Below, piece after piece: positions 51,826 to 60,794 of a stretch of DNA of 64,000 nucleotides; position 1 is the stretch's first letter, and each line of letters begins with the position of its first letter. Position numbers and translations under genes: made by a program. Below the pieces are notes generated by a model. That model made no database searches and was not told the DNA's origin. It saw only the letters and a program-made list of their open reading frames with translations. Origin of the DNA: Nocardioides sp. zg-1228 (GTDB lineage Bacteria > Actinomycetota > Actinomycetes > Propionibacteriales > Nocardioidaceae); the NCBI RefSeq assembly GCF_017086465.1, contig NZ_CP070961.1, positions 434,001 through 498,000 on the forward strand. Direction: 5' to 3'.

Positions 51826-53456
51826 GGCGCATCGTCGCGCTCCTCGCGCTGGCCGCGGCGCCGGTGCTGGTGCTCGGCGTCCTCTTCGTGCTGCCGGTGG
51901 GCGGGATGCTCGCCGAGGGGTTCGTCGTCGACGGCCGCCTCGCTCCGGGGGCGGTGCTCGACGTCCTCGCCCGCCCGCGGGTGCACCGGGTCGCCTGGTT
52001 CACCGTGTGGACGTCGGCCGTCGCCACGCTGCTCGCGGTCGTGCTCGGCCTGCCGGCGGCGTACGCCCTGCACCGGCTCGCGCTGCCCGGACGCGCCGCG
52101 GTGCGCGCGGCGCTGCTGGTGCCGTTCGTGCTGCCGACCGTCGTGGTCGGCGTCGCGTTCCGCCAGCTGCTGGGCGAGGGCGGACCGCTCGGCTTCCTGG
52201 GCCTCGACGGCACACCCGTCGCCATCGTGTGCGGCCTGGTCTTCTTCAACATCGCTGTCGTGGTGCGCACCGTCGGCGTCGCCTGGGAGTCGCTCGACCC
52301 TCGCCCGGGCCAGGCGGCGGCCGCGCTCGGCGCCTCGCCGTGGCAGGTGCTGCGCACGGTCACCCTCCCGGCGCTGCGGCCGGCGATCGTCGGCGCGGCG
52401 AGCATCGTCTTCCTCTTCTGCGCGACGGCGTTCGGCATCGTGCTCACCCTCGGCGGGGTCCGGTACGCGACGGTCGAGACCGAGATCTACCTGCTCACCA
52501 CCACGATCTTCGACCTCCGGGCGGCGGCGGCGCTGGCGGTGCTGCAGATCGTGGTCGTCGTCGGCCTGCTGGCGCTCGCCGCGCGGCTGCGGGCGACACC
52601 CGACCCGACGGCCCAGCGGGCCGTGACCCCCGCGCGGGCCGTGCGCCGCGCCGACGCGCCCGTCGTCGTCGCGACGCTGCTGGTGCTCGCCGCGATGCTG
52701 CTGCCGATCCTCACGCTGGTCGCCGGCTCGCTCGAGGTCGGCGACGGCTGGGGGCTCGACAACTACCGTGCGCTCACCACCGCCGGGGACAACCAGGCGC
52801 TGCTCGTGCCGGTCACGGCGGCGCTGGCCACCAGCCTGCGCACCGCCGTCGACGCGACCTGGATGGCGCTGCTGGTGGGGGTCGCCGTCTCGGTCATCGT
52901 CACCCGGCGCTCGCACTCCCTCGCCGAGCGTCGCGTGCGCTCCACCCTCGACGCCTTCTTCATGCTGCCGCTGGGGGTCAGCGCCGTGACGCTCGGCTTC
53001 GGCTTCCTGATCACCCTCGACTCGCCGCCGCTCGACCTGCGTGACTCGCCGCTGCTCGTGCCGATGGCGCAGGCGCTCGTGGCGCTGCCGCTCGTCGTAC
53101 GCACCCTCACCCCGGTGCTCGGCGGGATCGACGACCGCCAGCGGCAGGCCGCCGCGTCCCTGGGCGCGTCCGGGTGGCGGACCCTGCTCACCGTCGACCT
53201 CCCCGTGGTCTGGAAGCCGATGCTCGCGGCGAGCGGGTTCGCCTTCGCCGCCTCGCTGGGCGAGTTCGGGGCGACGTCCTTCCTCGCCCGCGACACCAGC
53301 CCGACCCTGCCGGTCGTGATCTTCCGGCTGATCGGGCACCCCGGCGAGATGAACTACGGCATGGCGCTGGCCGCGTCCGTCGTCCTCGCCGCGGCCACCG
53401 CCGCGGTCATGCTGGCCGTCGAGCGGCTGCGCGTGCCGGGTGTGGGAGCGTTCTGA
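51822..53456 (+). CDS. thiP: Thiamine ABC transporter permease (fused double-length)
   Basis: A 544-residue membrane protein with two permease halves of about six segments each, as in ThiP. Each half has an EAA loop: RPGQAAAALGASPWQVLRTV and DRQRQAAASLGASGWRTLLT. It forms the whole channel for the importer. Its ATG overlaps the binding-protein gene stop, and the ATPase gene starts 3 nt after its own stop. Confidence 0.92.
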   Translation: MRRIVALLALAAAPVLVLGVLFVLPVGGMLAEGFVVDGRLAPGAVLDVLARPRVHRVAWFTVWTSAVATLLAVVLGLPAAYALHRLALPGRAAVRAALLVPFVLPTVVVGVAFRQLLGEGGPLGFLGLDGTPVAIVCGLVFFNIAVVVRTVGVAWESLDPRPGQAAAALGASPWQVLRTVTLPALRPAIVGAASIVFLFCATAFGIVLTLGGVRYATVETEIYLLTTTIFDLRAAAALAVLQIVVVVGLLALAARLRATPDPTAQRAVTPARAVRRADAPVVVATLLVLAAMLLPILTLVAGSLEVGDGWGLDNYRALTTAGDNQALLVPVTAALATSLRTAVDATWMALLVGVAVSVIVTRRSHSLAERRVRSTLDAFFMLPLGVSAVTLGFGFLITLDSPPLDLRDSPLLVPMAQALVALPLVVRTLTPVLGGIDDRQRQAAASLGASGWRTLLTVDLPVVWKPMLAASGFAFAASLGEFGATSFLARDTSPTLPVVIFRLIGHPGEMNYGMALAASVVLAAATAAVMLAVERLRVPGVGAF

Positions 53457-53458
53457 CG

Positions 53459-54460
53459 ATGCTCGAGATCGAGGACGCCTCCGTCCGCTACGGCGACACC
53501 GTCGCCGTCGACCACGTGTCGCTCGACCTGGCGGCCGGTCAGGTGCTCGCCGTGCTCGGGCCGTCGGGCTGCGGCAAGTCCACCCTGCTGCGGGCCGTCG
53601 CGGGCCTCGAGCCGCTCGCCTCCGGGTCGATCTCGTGGGACGGCGCCGACCTCTCCGGCGTGCCCACGCACAAGCGCGGCTTCGCGCTGATGTTCCAGGA
53701 CGGCCAGCTCTTCGCCCACCTCACGGTGGCCCGCAACGTGGCCTACGCGCTCCGCCTGCGCCGCACGCCGTCGGCCCGGGTGGCGGCGCGCGTGCGCGAG
53801 CTGCTCGACCTCGTGGGCCTCACCGGCTACGACGACCGGCTGCCCGCCACGCTGTCCGGGGGCGAGCGCCAGCGGGTCGCGCTCGCCCGGGCGCTGGCGG
53901 TCGAGCCACGGCTGATCCTGCTCGACGAGCCGCTGTCGGCGCTCGACACCACGCTCCGGGAGCGGCTGGCCGGCGACCTGCGCGAGATCCTCGGCGCTGC
54001 GGGCACCACCGCCCTGCTGGTCACCCACGACCACGACGAGGCGTTCGCGCTGGCCGACCGGCTCGCGGTGATGCGCGAGGGGAGAGTCGTCCAGCAGGGC
54101 GCGATCGACGAGGTCTGGCGCGAGCCCGTCGACGAGGAGACCGCGCTCTTCCTCGGCTACGCGCGCGTGCTGCGCGACGAGCCCGCCGGCCGGGCCCTGC
54201 GCGCCGCCGGCCTCCCCGGGGCCGCCGCCGTCGCGTTGCGCCGATCGGCCCTCGTCGTCGATCCGGCCGGCTCGCTGCCCGCCGTGGTCGAGTCGGCCCG
54301 GGTGACCCCCGAGCTGGTCCGCCTCGTCGTGGCCGTCGACGGCATCGGCACGACCGACGCGGTGGCGCCCCTCGGCAGTCGGGTGGCGCCCGGCGACGCG
54401 GTGTCGCTGCGCGTCGACCCGACGCGTCTCGCTGTGCTGCCGGTCACACCCGCCCCCTGA
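53459..54460 (+). CDS. thiQ: Thiamine ABC transporter ATPase
   Basis: A 333-residue ATPase: Walker A GPSGCGKSTLL, signature LSGGERQRVALARAL, Walker B ILLDEPLSALD and H-loop LLVTHDHDEAFAL. It is longer than E. coli ThiQ by about 100 residues; the extra C-terminal part (ALRRSALVVDPAGSLPAVVE onward) resembles a TOBE-type domain. It powers thiamine uptake with the two genes before it. Confidence 0.92.
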   Translation: MLEIEDASVRYGDTVAVDHVSLDLAAGQVLAVLGPSGCGKSTLLRAVAGLEPLASGSISWDGADLSGVPTHKRGFALMFQDGQLFAHLTVARNVAYALRLRRTPSARVAARVRELLDLVGLTGYDDRLPATLSGGERQRVALARALAVEPRLILLDEPLSALDTTLRERLAGDLREILGAAGTTALLVTHDHDEAFALADRLAVMREGRVVQQGAIDEVWREPVDEETALFLGYARVLRDEPAGRALRAAGLPGAAAVALRRSALVVDPAGSLPAVVESARVTPELVRLVVAVDGIGTTDAVAPLGSRVAPGDAVSLRVDPTRLAVLPVTPAP

Positions 54461-54481
54461 CCCGTCCCTACACTGACGGAC

Positions 54482-55528
54482 GTGTACCGACCGGCCTATG
54501 CCCTCCTCGTGGGAGTCGCCGCCACGATGGGCGTCCTGGCCGTCACCGCCGCGCTCGTGCTCGACCGACCACTGGTCGACCCCGAGGGCTTCCTGGGCCC
54601 GTCGTGGCTCCGGCTGCCGCTGCTGATCCTCGGCGCGTTCCTGCTCGACCTGCTTCCCCGCACCCTGTGGCAGTCGCGGATGAAGCCCACCCTGATGCCC
54701 GACATCGTCCGCGAGCGGATCCGCACCCACTGGGACCGCGAGCGGATCACCCTCGTGGTGCTCGGGCTCGTGTCGTTCTACATCACCTACGTCTGCTACC
54801 GGAACCTCAAGTCGTTCCTGCCCTTCATCATGGGCGAGGACAAGTACGACCGCGAGCTGCACCTCGTCGACCGGGCGCTGATGTTCGGCCACGAGCCGGC
54901 GACGATCCTGCACACCGTGCTCGGCACCGGCTTCTCCGCGCACATCCTGTCCACGATCTACCTCTGGTTCCTGCCGCTCGTGCCGCTGGCGCTGGCGGCC
55001 TGGCTGGTGTGGTCGCGCAACATCACCTTCGGCTACTGGTTCGCCACCTCGCAGTGCCTGGCCTGGTCGCTCGGCACGGCGTCCTACTTCGCGCTGCCCA
55101 CCCTCGGTCCCGGCTTCCAGTACAGCTACCTCTACGCCGACCTGCCCGAGACCGGCTCGAGCGCGTTGATGGAGGCGCTGTTCTACGGGCGCAAGGGCGT
55201 CATCCGCGACGGCGCGGACACCGCCGTGCAGTCGGTCGCCGGCTTCGCCTCGCTCCACGTCGCGATCACCCTGCTCGTGGCGCTGATGGTGCAGTACACG
55301 CTGCGCAACAAGGTCCTCCACGTCGTCTTCTGGGCCAACTTCGCGATCACCGTCGTCGCGACGCTCTACTTCGGCTGGCACTACATCGCCGACGACCTCG
55401 CCGGCGTCGTGATCGCGCTCTTCTCCTTCTGGCTCGGCGGGCTCGCGAGCGGGCAGAGGTTCGACCGGCACCGGTTGACGAGCCACCCCACCTCCACGAC
55501 CAGCCAGGTGCCGGTCGACGCAGAGTGA
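54482..55528 (+). CDS. PAP2-superfamily membrane phosphatase/phosphotransferase (inositolphosphotransferase-like)
   Basis: A 348-residue protein with about seven membrane segments. The PAP2 active-site motifs are GFASLHVAITLLVA (His) and FGWHYIADDLAGVVI (His, Asp), as in Aur1/Ipt1-type enzymes of actinobacteria. It would act on a lipid phosphate or transfer a phospho-head group at the membrane. It starts 21 nt after the thiamine ATPase gene, so it may be on the same transcript, though a thiamine link is not evident. GTG start. Confidence 0.85.
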   Translation: MYRPAYALLVGVAATMGVLAVTAALVLDRPLVDPEGFLGPSWLRLPLLILGAFLLDLLPRTLWQSRMKPTLMPDIVRERIRTHWDRERITLVVLGLVSFYITYVCYRNLKSFLPFIMGEDKYDRELHLVDRALMFGHEPATILHTVLGTGFSAHILSTIYLWFLPLVPLALAAWLVWSRNITFGYWFATSQCLAWSLGTASYFALPTLGPGFQYSYLYADLPETGSSALMEALFYGRKGVIRDGADTAVQSVAGFASLHVAITLLVALMVQYTLRNKVLHVVFWANFAITVVATLYFGWHYIADDLAGVVIALFSFWLGGLASGQRFDRHRLTSHPTSTTSQVPVDAE

Positions 55529-55538
55529 TCGCTCTTAG

Positions 55539-55556
55539 AACTACAGCGGTGTAGTT
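55539..55556. promoter_or_regulatory. Inverted repeat AACTACA-GCGG-TGTAGTT
   Basis: Perfect 7-bp arms with a 4-nt centre. TACA-N-TGTA palindromes are the binding pattern of BlaI/MecI-type repressors, which often control cell-wall genes. It lies 11 nt after the PAP2 gene stop and upstream of the NlpC/P60 gene. No blaI gene is in the window. Confidence 0.4.
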
Positions 55557-55601
55557 TGCAAGTCGACACGCCGGGCGTTCCTGAGAAAGTTGGGGAAAGT
55601 G

Positions 55602-55630
55602 TTCCCAGTGTGACGAAAGTTCTCTAACGT
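55602..55630 (+). promoter_or_regulatory. Candidate promoter of the NlpC/P60 gene
   Basis: TTCCCA (55602-55607), 17 nt, TAACGT (55625-55630). The -35 is weak and overlaps a small inverted repeat, GGGAA-AGTG-TTCCC (55593-55606). The spacing and the lower GC content of the stretch favour a promoter. Confidence 0.35.
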
Positions 55631-55640
55631 GGCACGAGTT

Positions 55641-55668
55641 GCCCGTGCGAAGGGGAAGTCGCACGGGC
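55641..55668 (+). promoter_or_regulatory. Leader hairpin of the NlpC/P60 mRNA
   Basis: GCCCGTGCGA-AGGGGAAG-TCGCACGGGC, perfect 10-bp stem and 8-nt loop, 22 nt before the GTG start. The purine-rich loop resembles a ribosome site held outside the coding start. It may stabilise the mRNA or control translation. It does not match the c-di-AMP (ydaO) riboswitch. Confidence 0.5.
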
Positions 55669-55690
55669 CCCGCGACCACGAGGGAGCCCC

Positions 55691-57094
55691 GTGCCCGACA
55701 CCGCACCGCAGCACCACGAGCCCACGCGTCGTACGGCCGCGCGCTGGGCCGGTGCCGTCGTGCTGGTCGCCGGCCTCGCCGTCGGCGGCGGGCACGCGGC
55801 CCACGCGGACGGCGACCCGGTGCCGAGCGAGGCCGACGTCGCCGCCGCCCAGGACCGGGCGAGTGCCAAGGAGCGCGACGTCGCGGCCGTCCAGGCCGAC
55901 CTGATCCGCGCCAACCTCACGCTCGACGGGGCGGCCGAGCAGGCCGCGCGCGCCGCCGAGGCGTGGAACGGCGCCCGCTGGCGCGCCGAGCAGGCCCGCG
56001 CCGACGCGGAGGAGGCGAAGGCCGCCGCCGAGGACGCGCGCGCGGACGTCGAGGCGCAGCGCGACCTCTACGCCGACACCGTCGTGCAGTCCTACGAGGA
56101 CGGCACCCAGGTGCAGGGCCTCTCGGCGATCGTCGAGGCCGACGGCGTCGAGTCGCTGCTCGCCCGCACGGTGACCATGGGCACCACCTCGGACGCGCTC
56201 GACCACCAGTACGACGCCTTCGTCGCGTCGTCGGCCGTCGCGGACGTGACAGCGTCGGCCGCCGCCGCGGCCGCCGAGCGGGCCGACACCGCGGAGGCGG
56301 AGGCCGAGCAAGCGCGCGACGCAGCGGCCGCCGCGGAGGCGGAGGCCACCGCCCAGGCGCAGTCCGTCGCGGACACGAAGGCCGGCCTGATCGCCGAGCT
56401 CGCCGAGCTCCAGGGGATCAGCCTCGGCCTCGCCGAGAGGCGCCAGTCCGCGCTCGAGAAGGCCGCCGCCGAGGCGGCGGCGGCCGCGGCCCAGGCGGAA
56501 GCGGAGGCCCAGGCGGAAGCGGAGGCCCAGGCGGAAGCGGAGGCCCAGGCCGAGCAGGAGCAGTCGACCCCGACGCCCACGCCGACCCCGACGCCGACCC
56601 CGACCGAGACGCCGACCCCGACGCCGACGCCGACCCCGACGCCGACCGAGACGCCGACCCCCACCCCGACGCCGACCCCGACCGAGACGCCCACCACCAC
56701 GCCCACCACCCCGCCCCCGCCGCCGGCAGCGACGGGCGCCGCCGCGGCGATCGCGTTCGCGACCGCCCAGCTCGGCGAGCCCTACCGGTGGGGCGCCGCC
56801 GGTCCGGACGCGTGGGACTGCTCGGGCCTGACGCAGGGGGCGTGGGCCGCAGGCGGCACGTCGCTGCCGCACTACTCGGTCGCGCAGTACGCCGAGTCGA
56901 CGACGATCGCCGCCAGCCAGGTCGCTCCCGGTGACCTCGTGTTCTGGGGGTCCTCGAGCAACCCGAGCTCGATCTACCACGTCGCGATCTACGTCGGTGA
57001 CGGGCAGATCATCCATGCGCCGCGCACCGGCCGCCCGGTGACCCTGGAGTCGATGTACTCCTGGCGGGCGCCCAACTTCTTCGCCCGCCCCTGA
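55691..57094 (+). CDS. Secreted NlpC/P60 peptidoglycan hydrolase
   Basis: A 467-residue exported endopeptidase. The signal peptide ends near residue 40 (GGGHAAHADG). A long Ala/Glu/Gln coiled coil follows (residues 45-290), ending in a run of QAEAEA units, then a Thr-Pro linker to about 345. The NlpC/P60 domain is at the C-terminus with the catalytic Cys in AWDCSGLTQ and His in SIYHVAIYVG. It cleaves peptide stems in peptidoglycan, as in RipA-like enzymes. GTG start with AGGGAG 5 nt upstream. Confidence 0.92.
   Translation: MPDTAPQHHEPTRRTAARWAGAVVLVAGLAVGGGHAAHADGDPVPSEADVAAAQDRASAKERDVAAVQADLIRANLTLDGAAEQAARAAEAWNGARWRAEQARADAEEAKAAAEDARADVEAQRDLYADTVVQSYEDGTQVQGLSAIVEADGVESLLARTVTMGTTSDALDHQYDAFVASSAVADVTASAAAAAAERADTAEAEAEQARDAAAAAEAEATAQAQSVADTKAGLIAELAELQGISLGLAERRQSALEKAAAEAAAAAAQAEAEAQAEAEAQAEAEAQAEQEQSTPTPTPTPTPTPTETPTPTPTPTPTPTETPTPTPTPTPTETPTTTPTTPPPPPAATGAAAAIAFATAQLGEPYRWGAAGPDAWDCSGLTQGAWAAGGTSLPHYSVAQYAESTTIAASQVAPGDLVFWGSSSNPSSIYHVAIYVGDGQIIHAPRTGRPVTLESMYSWRAPNFFARP
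56489..56550. repeat. 18-bp tandem repeat inside the NlpC/P60 gene
   Basis: GCCCAGGCGGAAGCGGAG at 56489, 56507 and 56525, then a partial copy. It encodes the repeated Ala-Gln-Ala-Glu-Ala-Glu units at the end of the coiled coil. Copy number may vary between strains. A second, TP-encoding repeat (GACGCCGACCCC type) follows to about 56720. Confidence 0.9.
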
Positions 57095-57140
57095 CCGGTC
57101 GGGACCGGTCGGGGGACCGGGCGGGGGACCAGGTGGAGCC

Positions 57141-58016
57141 TCAGCGCACCTTGCGGGCGAACCGCGCGGCCAGCTCGCCGGGATCGAGCCGGCCGTCCAG
57201 GACGAGCCGGGTCGGCCAGGCCGAGGTGTCGATGTCGGAGAGCTCCTCGAACAGCGCGAGGTCCTTGGCGTAGACCTCCGCCACCCGCGCCAGGTCGTCG
57301 GCGGTCGGGGCGGTGCCCGGCACCTGCTCGGCGCCGGCGTGCCAGTTCTGCAGGGGCGGCACGCGCTCGAAGCGGGGGAGGTCGAGGAAGTCGGTGGCGC
57401 GGTGGACCGTGGCCTCGAAGTCGCCGAGCATGGAGCGCAGCTCCAGCAGCAGCCACTGCCGCCGGTCGAAGAGCTCGAAGCCGCGCTGCAGCTGCTCGCC
57501 GTAGAACCCCCGCGCCAGGCCGGTCATGTGCCGCCACCGCATCGTGCGCACGTCGTCGGGCACGGAGTCGGGCAGCGACGTGTGCGGCCACTCGGTGAGG
57601 AAGTCCGGCCAGTCGGGCCACGCGAGGTTGCGCGAGCGCAGCATCACCCAGTGGGAGAACAGCCGCTCGAGCGGGTCGCGGAACACCGCGATCAGCGGCA
57701 TGTCGGGCTTGTAGGCGCGCATCCGCTCGAGGGCGTGCGGCCAGTAGAGGTAGGTGGGGGAGGCGTCGCCGAGCAGCCGGTGCACCCGGGCGCGACGGGG
57801 CGCGGTGTAGTCGCGCTCGTAGTCGGGCGCCGACCAGTCGACGGTCTCGTCGTCGAAGTAGTGGCGCTCCTTCTCGGGCGGCTGGCACACCATGCGGTGC
57901 TGGTTGAGGGTCACCGCGAGCGTCGACGTCCCACCCTTCTGCACGCCCACGACGGCGAAGTTGTAGGCCATCGACCCGAGCGGCTCGCCCGGTGGGGTGG
58001 CATCCGACACGTTCAT
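57141..58016 (-). CDS. PAPS-dependent sulfotransferase
   Basis: A 291-residue sulfotransferase. The 5'-phosphosulfate loop is VVGVQKGGTSTLAV near residue 21. The 3'-phosphate site is IAVFRDPLERLFSHW, with the Arg and Ser in place. It transfers sulfate from PAPS to a hydroxyl or amine of an unknown acceptor in the cytosol. There is no signal or membrane segment. It is a single leftward gene, divergent from the acyl-CoA oxidase gene with 35 nt between starts. Confidence 0.9.
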   Translation of the reverse strand: MNVSDATPPGEPLGSMAYNFAVVGVQKGGTSTLAVTLNQHRMVCQPPEKERHYFDDETVDWSAPDYERDYTAPRRARVHRLLGDASPTYLYWPHALERMRAYKPDMPLIAVFRDPLERLFSHWVMLRSRNLAWPDWPDFLTEWPHTSLPDSVPDDVRTMRWRHMTGLARGFYGEQLQRGFELFDRRQWLLLELRSMLGDFEATVHRATDFLDLPRFERVPPLQNWHAGAEQVPGTAPTADDLARVAEVYAKDLALFEELSDIDTSAWPTRLVLDGRLDPGELAARFARKVR

Positions 58017-58051
58017 CGCGGTGAACCTACCTGCATGGCTAGGTTTGGTGA

Positions 58052-60121
58052 ATGGCCACCGACCAGGTCCCGCCCATCGCCGACGAGCTGCCGACCGTGG
58101 AGCCTGGGGCCCCGCCCGCCCACATCGAGGACGACGCGGTCCACGCCGACGACGCGGGCTACCGCCAGCCCCAGGTCGACGCCGAGGCCCTCCGCAGGCT
58201 CCTCGACGGCCCGCACCGCGAGGCCCGCGACCTGGTGCGCGCCAACCTGGTCGAGCACGCACAGATCCTGCTCGACCAGGAGCAGCTGACCACGGCCGAG
58301 TTCCGCGAGCGGGTCAAGGACGTCGTGCTGACGATGGCCCGCACCGGCCAGACCGGCATGGGCTTCCCCGAGGAGTACGGCGGCGGCGGCGACATCGGCG
58401 CCTCCGTGGCGGCCTTCGAGACCCTCGCCCTCGGCGACCTGTCGGTCCTGGTGAAGGTCGGCGTGCAGTTCGGCCTGTTCGGCGGCGCGATCCTCCAGCT
58501 CGGCACCAGGCACCACCACGACGCCCACCTCGCCGACATCGTCAGCGGCCGCACCCTGGGCTGCTTCGCGATGACCGAGACCGGGCACGGCTCCAACGTC
58601 CAGGCGCTCGGCACCGTCGCGACGTACGACGTCGAGGCGCAGGAGTTCGTGATCACCACGCCCGACGACGCGAGCCGCAAGGACTACATCGGCAACGCCG
58701 CCGCGCACGCCCGGCTCGCCGTCGTGTTCGCCCAGCTCGAGGTCGCCGGTGAGCGCCACGGCGTCCACGCCCTCGTCGTCCCGCTCCGCGACGAGGACGG
58801 CCGGGTGCTCGACGGCGTCCGCATCGAGGACTGCGGTCCCAAGATGGGCCTGGGCGGCGTGGACAACGGCCGCATCTGGTTCGACGGCGTCCGGGTGCCC
58901 CGCACGGCGCTGCTCAACCAGTTCGCCGAGGTCACCCCCGAGGGCCGCTACCTCTCGCCCATCGACAACCCCAACAAGCGCTTCTTCACGATGCTCGGCA
59001 CCCTGGTGCAGGGTCGCGTGTGCGTCGGCGGCGCCGCGATCAACGCCGCCAAGGTGGCCCTCGCCATCGCCGTGCGCTACGGCGCCCGGCGCCGCCAGTT
59101 CGAGGCCACCTCGCCCGGCGAGGAGCAGGTGCTCCTCGACTACGGCATGCACCAGCGGCGCCTGCTGCCGCTGCTCGCGCGCACCTACGCGCTGCACTTC
59201 GCCCAGGAGGTCGTCGCCGAGCAGCTGCACGACGTGTTCTCGGGCGCGGGCGGCGACGAGCACGCCCGCCGCGTGCTCGAGTCGCGCGCGGCGGGCACCA
59301 AGGCGCTCGGCACCTGGCACGCCACCCGCACCATCCAGGAGTGCCGCGAGGCGTGCGGCGGGGCGGGCTACCTCAGCGAGAACCGGTTCGCCGCCCTCAA
59401 GGCCGACACCGACGTCTTCACCACCTTCGAGGGCGACAACCACGTGCTGCTCCAGCTCGTCGCCAAGGGCCTGCTCACCGACTACTCCGGCGAGTTCGAG
59501 GACATGGACCAGCTCGGCATGGCGCGCTTCGTCGCCGGCCTCGCGGTCGAGACCGTGGTCGAGCGCACCGCCGTGCACAAGCTGGTGCAGTCGGTGCGCG
59601 ACCTCCTGCCCGGCGGCGACACGTGGGACCAGGAGGCCGGGCTGCTGGACCCCAACTACCAGCTCGCCATGCTCCGCTTCCGCGAGGAGCACATGATCGC
59701 CGGCGTCGCGCGGCGCCTCAAGCGCGGGATCGACCGGGGCATGGACCCCGGCGCCGTCTTCTCCCGCGTCCAGGACCACGTCATGGCCGCCGCCCGCGCC
59801 CACACCGAGCGACTGGTGCTCGAGGCGTTCGTGCAGAAGACCGCCGACCTGCCCGACGGCGACCTCAAGGTCGCGCTCAACCTGCTGTGCGACCTGCACG
59901 CGCTCAGCGTCATCGAGGCCGACCGGGCCTGGTTCATGGAGCACGGACGGCTCTCCAGCGCCCGCTCCAAGGCGATCACCCGCGAGGTCGGCGCGCTCTG
60001 CCGCAAGGTGCGCCCGCTGGTCGTCGACCTCGTCGACGCCTTCGGGGTGCCGCCCGAGGTGCTGCGCAGCCCCGACCTGCTCGGCGGTCCCACCGGCTCG
60101 GGCGACAGGGCGGGCGGCTGA
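58052..60121 (+). CDS. Acyl-CoA dehydrogenase/oxidase (long form)
   Basis: A 689-residue flavoprotein, the length of acyl-CoA oxidases rather than the usual 380-residue dehydrogenases. FAD and substrate motifs are LGCFAMTETGHGSNVQAL and YIGNAAAHARLAVVFAQLEV. The family's C-terminal-domain motifs are ECREACGGAGYLSENRFAAL and DTDVFTTFEGDNHVLLQLVA, the latter holding the catalytic Glu. It starts fatty-acid beta-oxidation by making trans-2-enoyl-CoA. It is followed 1 nt later by a methyltransferase gene. Confidence 0.92.
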   Translation: MATDQVPPIADELPTVEPGAPPAHIEDDAVHADDAGYRQPQVDAEALRRLLDGPHREARDLVRANLVEHAQILLDQEQLTTAEFRERVKDVVLTMARTGQTGMGFPEEYGGGGDIGASVAAFETLALGDLSVLVKVGVQFGLFGGAILQLGTRHHHDAHLADIVSGRTLGCFAMTETGHGSNVQALGTVATYDVEAQEFVITTPDDASRKDYIGNAAAHARLAVVFAQLEVAGERHGVHALVVPLRDEDGRVLDGVRIEDCGPKMGLGGVDNGRIWFDGVRVPRTALLNQFAEVTPEGRYLSPIDNPNKRFFTMLGTLVQGRVCVGGAAINAAKVALAIAVRYGARRRQFEATSPGEEQVLLDYGMHQRRLLPLLARTYALHFAQEVVAEQLHDVFSGAGGDEHARRVLESRAAGTKALGTWHATRTIQECREACGGAGYLSENRFAALKADTDVFTTFEGDNHVLLQLVAKGLLTDYSGEFEDMDQLGMARFVAGLAVETVVERTAVHKLVQSVRDLLPGGDTWDQEAGLLDPNYQLAMLRFREEHMIAGVARRLKRGIDRGMDPGAVFSRVQDHVMAAARAHTERLVLEAFVQKTADLPDGDLKVALNLLCDLHALSVIEADRAWFMEHGRLSSARSKAITREVGALCRKVRPLVVDLVDAFGVPPEVLRSPDLLGGPTGSGDRAGG

Positions 60122-60122
60122 C

Positions 60123-60794
60123 GTGCGGCTCCCCGGGCTCGGCGGCTGGAGCGACGACCCGCTGTGGTCCTACGTCTACCCCTGGCTCGTGGAGCACGAC
60201 CGCGTCGGCCGGGTGGCCTGGCGCGCCGCCACCGGCAGCGACCTGTCCCTGCTCCACGCCGCCGCCGCCGAGATCGGCACCCTGCCGCGCGGCGCGCGGG
60301 TGCTGGACGTGCCGGCCGGGTCCGGCGTCGCGCTGCGCGGCCTGCGCCCGGGGCAGGGCCTCGACTACGTCGCCGCCGACATCTCCCCGACCATGCTCGC
60401 CCGCACCCGGGCCAGCGCGGTCCGCCTCGGGGTGGCCGACCAGGTCACCACGACGTGCGCCGACGTCGGCGCCCTGCCGTTCGCCGACGCCTCCTTCGAC
60501 CTCGTCGTCACCCTGACGGGGCTGCACTGCTTCCCCGACCCGGGGCGCGCGCTCGCGGAGATGGCGCGGGTGCTCGCCCCCGGGGCCGTGCTCACCGGCA
60601 GCTCGCTGTTCACCGACGCCGGGCCGCGCTACGCGCCGCTGCGCCGCGTCGGCACCCGCGCGGGCGTGCTCGGTCCGATGTGCACCTCGGCCGAGGCGGT
60701 CGCCTGGCTGCGCCGGTCCGGCTGCCGCGACGTCGACCTCACGCTCCACGGCGGGGCCGGCTACTTCCGCGCCCGGAAGGACGACGCTCGATGA
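60123..60794 (+). CDS. Class I SAM-dependent methyltransferase
   Basis: A 223-residue methyltransferase of the UbiE/type-11 pattern: motif I VLDVPAGSGVALRGLRPG, AADISPTMLARTRASA, then DVGALPFADASFDLVVTLTG. It shows no membrane segment. GTG start is 1 nt after the acyl-CoA oxidase stop, so it is in the same operon. A lipid or quinone-like substrate would fit, but this is a guess. It overlaps the next gene by 4 nt. Confidence 0.88.
   Translation: MRLPGLGGWSDDPLWSYVYPWLVEHDRVGRVAWRAATGSDLSLLHAAAAEIGTLPRGARVLDVPAGSGVALRGLRPGQGLDYVAADISPTMLARTRASAVRLGVADQVTTTCADVGALPFADASFDLVVTLTGLHCFPDPGRALAEMARVLAPGAVLTGSSLFTDAGPRYAPLRRVGTRAGVLGPMCTSAEAVAWLRRSGCRDVDLTLHGGAGYFRARKDDAR

Noticed and set aside
55557..55690. 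c-di-AMP (ydaO) riboswitch, often found before actinobacterial NlpC/P60 genes
   Set aside because: The conserved ydaO core sequences are absent and the region is too short; only a simple hairpin is visible.
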